This document shows positions 1 through 22,800 of a stretch of 64,000 bases of DNA, in pieces. The stretch spans positions 19,346,404 to 19,410,403 of the forward strand of contig OX381707.1 in NCBI GenBank assembly GCA_947462335.1. Reading direction: 5' to 3'. How positions within the stretch are numbered: the first letter of the stretch is position 1; each line of letters begins with the position of its first letter. The notes below the pieces were generated by a model that worked only from the letters and a program-made list of their open reading frames with translations, had not been told where the DNA came from and did no database searches. A program made the translations under genes and the position numbers. Source of the stretch: Harmothoe impar. Taxonomy: Eukaryota > Annelida > Polychaeta > Phyllodocida > Polynoidae.

Positions 1-601
1 AAACTCCACCTATCTTGACTCAATTCTTCACTATACATATATCACCAAATATCTGGCGAATTCTCTTGGGAATTGGCGAAAGAAAAACGGCCGTTTTTCG
101 CCAATCTGGCGAAAGAAAAACGGACCCTAGCGCGAGCCTAGAGACCATGTTACCAGCATGGCAGAACACAAGCAGCACACAGACCATGCAACCTGCACTA
201 CACAAGCAGCACACAGACCATGTGACCAGTATGGTATAAACAGCAAACAGAATATTGAACCAACATGGTACAAAAGAAGCAACACACTGACTATAAATTT
301 TGTTTATTTAAATGTTTTATTTACTCTGATGTCACTGAGCTATTGCCTCTTTGCAGACCGGCATACCTTATTTTGTACTTTATGACCAGCAGTAAGATGG
401 TATGCAAACAATAACTGAACATGCACTTGACAACAGTTGATTTAGCATGGATTGCCCCATGTGTGATCATAAAACAATCTTGGGGTGAGGACCAGTTTAT
501 ATCATGTTACTATCCAGTCTGGCCCACCACAAGTTACACACAAACCTTGCATTACTTGAGTGCTAGGATCTCAGTTGCACACAAAACACATGTAATATTT
601 C
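1..601. other. Downstream flank of the zinc-finger gene
   Basis: No coding gene is visible. On the minus strand two AATAAA signals (positions 316-321 and 303-308) lie about 280-300 nt past the zinc-finger stop codon and are good candidates for its poly(A) signal. Positions 72-105 form a short hairpin built on GGCGAAA...TTTCGCC, with a third direct copy of one arm at 106-123. A 23-bp direct repeat containing AAGCAGCACACAGACCATG occurs at 166-188 and 200-222. The small open frames here look like chance or repeat frames. Confidence 0.5.
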
Positions 602-3352
602 TTAGTCTAAATCATTTTCATGAGTAGCATACTTTTGTCCATAATGGACCTTCATGTGCCTGGTTAGAAACGTCACCTCTCTGAACTTCTTACCACACAC
701 ACCACATTCACAAGGCATGTCAGATGTGCGCTTGATATTTCGAGGTTTTTTGGTATGACTCATGATGTGCTGGGTTACACTTGTCAAAGTTGCATACAAC
801 TGACTGCATATCCCACACTTGTATTGTCCTGAGTGGGTCATCATATGCTTTGCCTCAGTGTTGGGTGCTGTGCTGGCCCTCTGTACTGTGCCAGTGTCTG
901 GTGCTGTGCTGGCTCTTTGAACTATGTCAGTATTGGGTGACAATTTGCCAGGTGTGTTGGGTGTTGTGTCATTATCGGGTGCTGTGCCAGTGTTAGGTAC
1001 TGTACTGACACTTTGTACCTTGCCAGTATTGGGTGCTGTGCTGACAACTTGTACCTTGCCAGTATTGGGTGCTGTGCTGACAACTTGTACCTTGCCAGTA
1101 TTGGGTGCTGTGCTGACAACTTGTACCTTGCCAGTGTTGGGTGCTGTGCTGGCCCTTTGTTCTGTGTCAGTCTTTGGTGCTGTGCTGGCCCTTTGTATTG
1201 TGTTAGTGTTGGGTGCTATATGCACCCTCTGTATTGCCTTTGAATCAGTGTCTTCTAGGGGACTCAAACTTATGGCTTGTTCTTCCTGGTCTGGTCCCAT
1301 ATCCTTCAGTTCTGATTCGTTTGATTTTTTGTCTGGAGAACAGAGCTGAGATTGATTGATTTTATGCACCTTCATCATGTGCCTGGTTAGAAATGTCTCC
1401 CTTCTAAATTTCTTATCACATACACCACATTTACAAGGCTTGTCAGATGTGCGCTTGATATAGCGAGGTTTTTTGTCATGACTCTCGATGTGCAGGGTTA
1501 CACTTGATAAAGTTGCATACACCTGGCTGCATATCCTACACTTATATTGTCCTGTATGGGTCATAATATGTTTTGTCTCAGTGTTGGGTGCCATGCTGGT
1601 CTTTTGTAGTGTGTCAGTGTTGTCTGATGTCTGTGCCCCCTGTACTGTGCCAGTGTTGGTTGCTGAGCTGGCTTTGTCAGTGCAGAGTGCTGAGCTGACA
1701 CTTTGTACTGTGCCAGTGCCGAGTGCTATGTCAGGATTGTGTACTGTCCTGACACTTGGTACTGTGTCGGTGTTTAGTGCTATGTCAGGAATGGGTACTG
1801 TGCTAACACTTTGTACTGTGTCAGAGTTGGGTGCTGTGCTGACACTTTGTACTGTGTCAGAGTTGGATGCTGTGCTGACACTGTGTACTCTGTCATTGTT
1901 GGGCACTGTATGTGCCCTCTGTACTGCAGTTGAATTACTGGACCTGAGGGGACCTGAACTTATGGTGTAAAATGGATTGCTTTCATGGGTTTGCATATGC
2001 TGATGTAGCTCTGAAATGGCCGTACAGCAGACTTTCATACATATAGGGCACATATATAGCTGCTTTTTAACAGGAGTAGTTTTGAGCGGTAATTTTTTGA
2101 TGCGGCACTGTGTTGACAACCTCGCTATATGCCCATGATGACTCAGAGAGTGTTCCTGCAGGGCTAAGGGGGTTGTGAACCCTCTCCTGCACACAGAACA
2201 CTTATGTGCCATATGGAACTTCATCATGTGGCGCCAGAGACTGGTTGACTGCGTGAAGCTCTCATGGCACACTGAACACGAGTGACGCTTCTGGCTCAGT
2301 CCTGTATGTGTCCCCATGTGGTTGTTGTAGCTGTTGATATGGCTAAAACTGTGCCCACAGATTGAACACTTGTGAGGTTTCTCTCCTCTGTGGGTCAGAA
2401 TGTGTTGGTTGAGGTTATACGCGCTGATGAAGCCTTTATCACATACCGGACAATTGTTGGTGCACTCTGGACAGTTCTTCACATGTTGACTCAGGTCGTA
2501 ATGTTGTTTAAAATGTGTATGGCAGTAGGTACATTTGTATGGAAAGGTTTCTACACAGACCCTCTCATGGGCTCGAAGCCCTGGGCCTGATCGACATTCT
2601 TTACCACAATAAGAACACTTGTACCGGTGTGTCTTTGTTGCTGAACTTAGAACCTGTAGATTACTTTGCTCATATCCTCCACTGCTGTCTTCAGCACTGC
2701 CAACATTGGAGCTGAGTTGGGCTGCATTTGAAGACTGGTACCTGCTTACATGAAGCTGCAGATGAGAACTCACAGCTTGCCATGTTTCAAAGCCTTCACC
2801 ACACAGCACACATGTGTGTGGGTTTATTTTACTGTTCAGTTTCTCGCAGACAGACCTCTCCCCAGCAATGTCCTCCGAGATGTTGCAAGCCAACAATGCT
2901 CCGCTTGGTTCGACATCATCCTCTGCTGGTTTCACCACTACCATCTGCACACAAGTGTCAGATTCCTCTTCCTTTTTCACTGTCACTCCTACCCAAGGCT
3001 GTATGGAGCCAATTACCCTACTGTCTGACTTAGACTCAGCATCACTAGTCTCTGTAAACTCTGCATCTTGCACATCATCCAATATGCTGTCAGTTGTCTC
3101 AATTCCTGGTTCCTCCTTGGGAGCTAATGTTCCATAAGTTGCTTCAGTTATTGGTTCCTCCTTTACCAGTGGACCGTCACAGTACATGTGGTCATGTCTG
3201 AGGATGTCATTATGCATATTGTCATCTACATTCAGGGTTATTCCATCTGGACTGACTGTTGTGGATTCAGCCTGTACGCCTGCTGTTGCTTCCCTTAGCA
3301 GCGGCACTGATAACGATATCCACGGTAGGCCTACAGGTACCGGGGTAGTCAT
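602..3352 (-). CDS. C2H2 zinc-finger protein, 12 fingers, large (probably last) coding exon
   Basis: A 916-codon open frame encodes a likely nuclear DNA-binding protein of unknown target. The N-terminal ~175 residues are acidic and hold VKEE and VKKEEE stretches that fit the SUMO acceptor pattern psi-K-x-E. C2H2 fingers lie near residues 179-201, 245-266 (C2HC), 273-294 (C2HC), 301-321, 328-349, 358-380, 384-405 and 434-456. Two more pairs follow near 602-662 and 844-903, each after a repetitive Ser/Thr/Pro/Asn linker. The two finger pairs are clear duplicates (YKCxICSQxYATL...; CxCGVCxKKFR...FLTRHM). No KRAB, SCAN or BTB domain is visible. I start at the ATG at 3352 because the in-frame ATG at 3448 lies in a polypyrimidine tract followed by ATTACAG, an evident splice acceptor at 3429-3427. 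The exon therefore begins at 3426, and an upstream exon may add residues. The orthologue is not recognised. Confidence 0.85.
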   Translation of the reverse strand: MTTPVPVGLPWISLSVPLLREATAGVQAESTTVSPDGITLNVDDNMHNDILRHDHMYCDGPLVKEEPITEATYGTLAPKEEPGIETTDSILDDVQDAEFTETSDAESKSDSRVIGSIQPWVGVTVKKEEESDTCVQMVVVKPAEDDVEPSGALLACNISEDIAGERSVCEKLNSKINPHTCVLCGEGFETWQAVSSHLQLHVSRYQSSNAAQLSSNVGSAEDSSGGYEQSNLQVLSSATKTHRYKCSYCGKECRSGPGLRAHERVCVETFPYKCTYCHTHFKQHYDLSQHVKNCPECTNNCPVCDKGFISAYNLNQHILTHRGEKPHKCSICGHSFSHINSYNNHMGTHTGLSQKRHSCSVCHESFTQSTSLWRHMMKFHMAHKCSVCRRGFTTPLALQEHSLSHHGHIARLSTQCRIKKLPLKTTPVKKQLYMCPICMKVCCTAISELHQHMQTHESNPFYTISSGPLRSSNSTAVQRAHTVPNNDRVHSVSTASNSDTVQSVSTAPNSDTVQSVSTVPIPDIALNTDTVPSVRTVHNPDIALGTGTVQSVSSALCTDKASSATNTGTVQGAQTSDNTDTLQKTSMAPNTETKHIMTHTGQYKCRICSQVYATLSSVTLHIESHDKKPRYIKRTSDKPCKCGVCDKKFRRETFLTRHMMKVHKINQSQLCSPDKKSNESELKDMGPDQEEQAISLSPLEDTDSKAIQRVHIAPNTNTIQRASTAPKTDTEQRASTAPNTGKVQVVSTAPNTGKVQVVSTAPNTGKVQVVSTAPNTGKVQSVSTVPNTGTAPDNDTTPNTPGKLSPNTDIVQRASTAPDTGTVQRASTAPNTEAKHMMTHSGQYKCGICSQLYATLTSVTQHIMSHTKKPRNIKRTSDMPCECGVCGKKFREVTFLTRHMKVHYGQKYATHENDLD
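860..1240 (-). repeat. 36-bp coding minisatellite in the zinc-finger gene (second block 1590-1920)
   Basis: A 36-nt unit, 12 residues of the type STAPNTGKVQVV, is tandemly repeated. Four units near 1019-1140 are almost identical, so the expansion is recent. A more degenerate block of the same unit occupies about 1590-1920. Because the unit is a multiple of three the frame stays open, and spurious open frames also appear on the opposite strand. Confidence 0.9.
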
Positions 3353-3429
3353 CGTGTTTGAGTGAGGTTTTGTGTTTTTAATGTGAAACTGACTGGTTGG
3401 GCCTATGTTATACACCAGTAGCTGATCTG
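3353..3429 (-). other. Splice acceptor and 5' part of the zinc-finger exon
   Basis: On the minus strand a T-rich tract ends in CATTACAG, with CAG at 3429-3427, so the exon should start at 3426. The 74 nt between there and the ATG at 3352 are open in frame. They may be 5' UTR or may continue coding sequence from an upstream exon I could not identify between 3.5 and 6.3 kb. Confidence 0.6.
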
Positions 3430-3539
3430 TAATGAGAAAAAAACACACTCAATATATGATATGGATTTAATTCATAGTCTACTAGAATATCATTTGAAGG
3501 GGCATACATAGGATATCAGGTAGGCCTACCGGTACATGT

Positions 3540-3700
3540 ATAAGTAAAATGCCAAAAGCCTGAAATTTTGTGAGGTGTCCGTAACCCCCAAAAAACAGCA
3601 GTTTTTTTTCAAGAGGGATCAGAATTTTTATGCCTCCCTCCCCCCGTGACTATAAAAAATGAAATAAATGAACACTTCCTAAATATTAAAGTTTTGCATC
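3540..3700. repeat. Fragment of a C-run element
   Basis: A CCCTCCCCCC run followed by ATAAATGAACACTTCCTAA resembles the right end of the element at 4508-4832. It is degenerate, and no left end is seen. Confidence 0.4.
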
Positions 3701-3707
3701 AACCTTG

Positions 3708-4255
3708 TTAGGCTACTCAAAAAAATTGTTTCTCATCACCAAGGTCTGAGAAATATGACGAGGGAGGCTTTTTTTTTTTAACTTTGCTGGATAAAATGTA
3801 ACGGATAATTGTGTTTCGTGGCCGAATTTCACATTTTGGTAGTTGGGAATTCATTGATCTATAAAAGTGGGAAAATGTAAGTTATTTCTATCCCATTGCA
3901 TTACTGGCAATATTAGCTTTAATTTGATACCAAATATGCCAATATTTGACCACTTTTTAACACAAAAATGTTTACCCCCCTTGGGGCTGAAATCGGCTTG
4001 CGCGCGGGCCCTTTGAAGCATAGTAACGTGCGGGCTTTTTGGCTCAAAACAGGTTAAATTATTTTAACCCCCCCAAGAGGAATCCAAATTTTTTTTTGCC
4101 CCCCCCCCAGTCAAGGGGTCCAAATTTTGTTGCCCCCCCAAACCCACCATCCCCCTGTTGTTAAAAAATGATCACACAAAGAAGTTTTCTCCAAATTACG
4201 ATTTTTATTATGCGCGCAGTGACGAGAAAAAACTCTTATTCTTTAGTGGCCTTAA
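3708..4255. mobile_element. MITE, TTAGGCYACTCAAAA ends
   Basis: The ends are inverted: TTAGGCTACTCAAAA on the left, TTTAGTGGCCTTAA on the right. Inner parts are also inverted (TCTCATCACC...; ...GTGACGAGAAA). The same family lies inside POLR2B at 7489-7829. The copy here is longer because C-run sequence sits inside it (around 3970-4160). No coding capacity. Confidence 0.6.
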
Positions 4256-4261
4256 TGTCTG

Positions 4262-4506
4262 AGGCCTAAAAAACAAAAAAGTTGCGTTCCGGTATCCCGA
4301 CCGACCCTACGTTTTTGGGGCCGACCCTAATTTTTTTGGACATTTTTTTAATTTTTGAGGAAATTTATTACATTTTTGGCGTTTTTACTACTAAAATTGA
4401 CATTTTTGACAAAAAAAATATTGTAAAAAAAAAAAAAAATCTGACCTACCGATCCTGTTTATTTTTGGCCATGTAACCGGAACACAACTTTTTTTCTTTT
4501 AGGCCT
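4262..4506. mobile_element. MITE, AGGCCtaaaa ends, CGACCGACCCTA family
   Basis: This 245-bp element has terminal inverted repeats AGGCCTAAAAAACAAAAAAG / CTTTTTTTCTTTTAGGCCT. The subterminal part reads CGACCGACCCTA and the right half GACCTACCGATCCTG. Related copies are at 23530-23688 (decayed), 35718-35934 and 56934-57239. It directly abuts the elements on either side. Confidence 0.75.
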
Positions 4507-4507
4507 T

Positions 4508-4832
4508 AGGGAGTGTTCATTTATTATTTACAGGGGGGGGGTGGTGGGTTTGGGGGGGGGGGCGTAAAAATTTCAGACCCCTTCTGAGGGGGGGGCGTAA
4601 AAAATTCTGCCCCCTCTTGAGGGGGGGGGCGTAAAAATTTAAGCCCCTTTTTAGCCAAAAAGGCCGCGCGTTACTATAGTTCAAAGGGGGGGGGGCGAAA
4701 AATTTTCGCCGCCTTCGGCGAGGGGGGCGCGAAACGTTACACGCGCTCTCGAGGGGGGGGCGTAAAAAATTTTCGCCCCTCCGCGCGAAATCTCACCACC
4801 CCCCCCCTGTAATTAATAAATGAACACTCCCT
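4508..4832. mobile_element. MITE, AGGGAGTGTTCATTTATTA ends, G-run interior
   Basis: The 325-bp inverted-repeat element has AGGGAGTGTTCATTTATTA on the left and TAATAAATGAACACTCCCT-like sequence on the right. The interior is G-runs alternating with GGCGTAAAAATTT. Fragments with the same ACTCCCTTA end appear near 3600-3680 and 61790-61880. Confidence 0.75.
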
Positions 4833-4834
4833 TA

Positions 4835-6320
4835 CTAAGACTCTTAGTTGTATCCCAACTTGGTACACACCCTATACCCTCTAATTTATGATAGTCCTAC
4901 TGCATGTTGCACAGATGCCTGGAGGAGGCCTATAGTACATAGTGATTTGAATAAAGTAGTCCTACAGTGATTAAGATAAATCTAAATATAATTATGGACA
5001 TCACCATTTCTATCTCAGTCTATTTATATCTGTTGACAAACAACATTGACATGGAAGTGGGATGTTACCCATGGATTTAGCCTACTGCAGAAAACCTATA
5101 TAAACCAATAGATAAGTTGTGACATTACCTCTCTCCTGTTATCCACAGACTAGATCTACCACAGTTGCTTGCAGGGTGGATTTAGGCCTACATATAGAGT
5201 TGTCCAACACATCGAAATTGTCAAAACATGTCAACAGGAAGTCCAGGAATCGCCATGTTTGTCCCAGTTTACTCTTTAATGATCTCCAAGCATATGTCTA
5301 GTTGCACTCTATTATAACACCATAGGCAGACTATGCTTGAAGAGTTTCCCATTTACTAAAACACACTAGGCGGCGCCACTTCAGTAATGCTGCTGCCACC
5401 TAACGTTTAGGTCTACTCTGGAATTATGTTGGCCCTCACCTACCCAAGATGTTATGGAATTGTTTATCGTTAGTAATTACTACCTTTCAAAAATATTATT
5501 AGTAGGTAGTCCAAGCAAGGAATTCCCACCTCGGCTATTTCCCATTGCCCTTCAGAGATTACATTATTTATACTGTAGCCTACCGGTATATCACATAGCT
5601 CTATATAGTCTATACGTTTATATTTAAAAGAGGACTATGGTACTCAGTCCTGTTTAGAATTCACAAATAAGTCACATGAATCAGTTATATTCACATTTAC
5701 AGCTTTATTCACATTTTCTCAATATTTACAGTACACTCATTCCATTGGAGGCCCAAATAGCCTCCATTCCGACATTCGCAATCCTAGAGCAGACCACCAT
5801 GATCTACTTACGGTACATTTCTTTTTTTGTTACTTTTTATTTTTATTTTTTTTACAATTTTCATTTAAAACCCATTTTCCTGGGAAAGGTCTTCACTGAA
5901 CACATTTGTAATAGCACTATGGGAGATATAGATGGGCAGAAGAAAAATGTATCACATTTTCAGTTTTCATAATTAAGCAAAGGATCCTCATTTTTTCAGT
6001 GTATTCCATACACAAAAGACGATCATAAATCCTCCCTAGGTGAGAATACTTGCAGAGTACATGATGGCAAATAAGTTACAAACGAAGTAAAATTGGGATA
6101 TTTTTGACTGGTATTTTCTGATGCTATTATATTAAACCCACCTTTGGCAATACAGTGATACTAATATCGGATCTCAATATATGACTATCAGATCAATACA
6201 CACCTGTAATACCGTCCTATCTCTACAACAGTATGGCAATGCTTTTTAAAATACATATATTTTGGAAATTGAAGTTCATATTTGACGTGTTGACCTCTAG
6301 ATGTCTGTATTTGACATTTT
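4835..6320. other. Intergenic region between POLR2B 3' end and the zinc-finger gene
   Basis: No conserved coding exon is seen. It should hold the POLR2B 3' UTR and the upstream exon(s) and promoter of the zinc-finger gene, since both are on the minus strand. AATAAA hexamers on the minus strand at 5842-5847, 5836-5841 and 5704-5709 lie 470-620 nt past the POLR2B stop and are candidate poly(A) signals. An AT-rich tract (5821-5870) is otherwise unremarkable. Confidence 0.45.
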
Positions 6321-19657
<13,337 letters not shown>

Positions 19658-19893
19658 CTTGCTGATTATTGCGTATCCAAGATATGTAAAGAAGTCAAAA
19701 AGACCAGTGGATGGCCTTGGGAACGTCTAGATTAGACGCGATTTTCTTGAGCCGTAATTCCACCGTTCAACCACTCCGCCATCTACAGGCGGAAGTGCGA
19801 GCCAGAGGCATTGTGGGATACTTTATTTTGGCTGTGCCGAAAGAGGCGTGAAAACTCACGGATTACCCAAAGAAAGACAACGTTTGGAGAGCC
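19658..19893. promoter_or_regulatory. Divergent POLR2B / INPP5F promoter
   Basis: Only 236 bp separate the two start codons. Motifs seen: CCGCCATCT at 19776-19784 (YY1, ATGGCGG on the other strand), GCGGAAGTG at 19789-19797 (ETS/GABP type) and GCATTGTGGGA at 19808-19818, close to the ZNF143/THAP11 half-motif. No TATA box is evident. YY1 plus ETS without TATA is typical of housekeeping bidirectional promoters. Factor binding is inferred from motifs only. Confidence 0.7.
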
Positions 19894-22800
19894 ATGGAGC
19901 TCTTTGAAGCTCGGGATCACTTTATCGTGCAACACGGGGAGTACGCTTTGTGGGCCAATCGCTTCGACGGGTCTTTGACGGCTAGACAAGGTAAAAACAG
20001 CCACAAGATATCGGGCTGACAGAGGGGCCTTCATTGAAAAATCACTGGCCCTGTCCTGTGTTTACGTTTCTGGTTCCAACACTGGAACTGCACGTGCATT
20101 GTACACTTTTGAGTTTCATGATCATGTGTGTGTGTGTTTGTTATAATTAAATGTGGTGCATACAGTAATACGGGGTTGTCTTGTGCGTGTGATGATGGAG
20201 AATTACATTGGATTCTACTGTAGCGACATGGATCTCATCCTAGCAGATGACAGCCTAGCCTGAGCACTCCCCATCCCTGCTGAGCTTGGCCTGCTCAGCT
20301 GTTGGTGGTACTGCCACCACTGGTGGTAGGCCCCACTGGTGGGTAGGCAGCCTCGACCAGTGTTACCAGTTCAACTGGCAGTTGGATATAGCCTGAGAGC
20401 AGGCTGTCTTACTACCTGCTACCCTAAGTACACATATTTCAATTACCTCTGCCATGTAACTCCTATAGCCTAGTATAGCTTCGATTACCCCTTTGATCTA
20501 GATAAAATGATCTGATATTTCTTTTTTTTTTAATCCAAAATTTACTATGCTTAACTATAGGAAGGGACGTAGTCAATGCCCCCCATTGAATACAATGTGG
20601 CCGTATTCAATGGGCTAAGAAAAAGTAGTTTTTCCTTCATTAAATAGCTTCAAATAAATGGACAAATGCCAACGCCCATTGATACCGTCTGTGTTGTATT
20701 TGACAAGTGGGGGCTAGGGCGGTATCCCTGGAAGCCGCAGGCTGAGTGGGATGCGCCCCAGCCCCCACAAGTGAAATACATCAGAGCGGTATCAATGTAG
20801 TTGGCATTTGTGTTTATTTTTTTATTTGAAGGCATTTAAGGATCTTGTATTTCCAAAAAATAAAAAAATAAACACAAATGCCAACTACATTGATACCACT
20901 CTGATGTACCCGGTATTTCACTTGTGGGGGCTGGGGCGCATCCCACTCAGCCTGCGGCTTCGTGGGATACTTCCCCTGGGGAAGTATCCCACGAAGCCGC
21001 AGCCCCCACTCGTGAAATACAACAGGGACGGTATCAACGGGCGTTGGCATTTGTCTATGTATTTATCAATACGGTATCCGGAACATAGGCCTCCCTGACT
21101 GTACCGGTAGGCCGGGTATAGGCCCACACCCCACAGGCCCACGGAACACAGACCCTCCGGACCATGCATGGGCCCCCTGCCTTTTAATAGGCTACCCTGA
21201 AAACAGCCCCCCGGATTGTAGGGACCAATATCACCAATATCACGTCCAGCCCCCTCCCTCACATCCAATGTCCTCCCTCACGTCAAACCCTTCCCTCACT
21301 TCCAACCCTCTCCCTCACGTCCAACCCCTTCCCTCACGTCGCTTACTAGGGGGCCATTAATTACATACGTACATTGTGCTAGATCATACCTGTATTTCCC
21401 TACACTTGTTTAATCTACATTTAATCTACAGAGATTGTGTTCTAATCGGAATTCTGTTTTTAATGCTCCATATGTTCTGAGTTTCTTGCTTCGTTCATTT
21501 CACCCATAATAATATTTCATATGTCCCCTAGATAGCTTCAGATAGTGCCACAATTATATTTCGGCTATTGCAAGTTCTTTGTGTGTCCCAGAGATCGTGG
21601 TATACGTGTGCCTCTACATGGGTAAAAATCGACACGGTTACACAGCCCTTTTAGGCCCTTTTAAAAATCGACGGACACCAGAAAACTAGCCCTGGGTGAA
21701 AATTGACTTATCCGGTGTAGGGATTTTCTCCAAGTTCTTATATGCCTAAAGTCGATACAATGACACAATCTTTCTGCTAAAAATCGACACAGCGACACGG
21801 TCAAAATTGTGGGTAACCATGTAGAGGCACATATATGTCCCACCCAGACTGACAATACATTGGCCCCATACTATAGATCTCTTTTCGTCCCACGATGCAA
21901 TTTTGTTAAAAAAACAAATTAATAAATACTAAAATTTTCAGTTTGCATGTTACAGACGTCTTATTTATAGAGATCAAAAGTAATGGAAAACGGGAGTAGA
22001 GATTTAATCAAAATTAGGACACATTGTAGTCTCTTAATTATTCAACGAACGCTAGTTAAATTGATATCCACAATAATGTACTAAAATCATTAGAGCAAGA
22101 ACAATTACATTTCCTTAAAGTCATCTGACAGTGGGGTAGGGGAAAGCTCAAGCTATAGGGGTCAAGCTAGACGCCCTGTGGGCGCATCCATTACTTAAGC
22201 TTGTAACTGGCGAGATAAGCACTGATAACAGCGGTCACATGGGTACAAGCTGTTACATAATGCCCCCTAAGAATTCTGCAGTAAAGGCTAGGGAATTATC
22301 TGATTGGCTGATAATTCACCCAGCTACATGCCTATTGGCCAGAACCGCCCCTCCAAATCCGCTGACTTAGTCGTAGGCTACCCCATGCCTACTTCTAGAT
22401 TGTGAAACTCTTAACTCAGGATTCAAGGGTCGCTATCAGAGAGAGGTAGGTGGGAAGTAGATATGACATTGATACAGTGGCTATAAATAGAACTGTATAG
22501 TTAGTATCTGCAATTCTGCAATTCTCTGATGATGACCTAGATCTTCACTTAAATCTTCATTCTGTCTTTCCCTCTGTATAATGATATGGCTTTATTAGCC
22601 TGCATGAGAATTATCTCTTGAACTGTTCAAGAAAAACCTGTACATCCATGATTTTAGAATTATATTGAAGTTGCTTTGCAACGCTATATATGATTCGATG
22701 TGAGGCCTGAAGTCTCTGTACATGACAATTGTAGTTAGCATGATGTGAATCCACCCAGTTGAAGCCACATCTATTAACCATCTCTAACTGGCTTGTTATA

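Noticed and set aside
924..1970. Plus-strand open frames of 141 and 160 codons
   Set aside because: They are the antisense of the zinc-finger minisatellite, whose 36-nt period keeps several frames open.
3352..3448. ATG at 3448 as start of the zinc-finger protein
   Set aside because: It lies in a T-rich tract that ends in a clear splice acceptor at 3427, so it is most likely intronic.
19783..20034. 83-codon minus-strand frame over INPP5F exon 1
   Set aside because: It is the shadow of the plus-strand INPP5F coding exon and the promoter.
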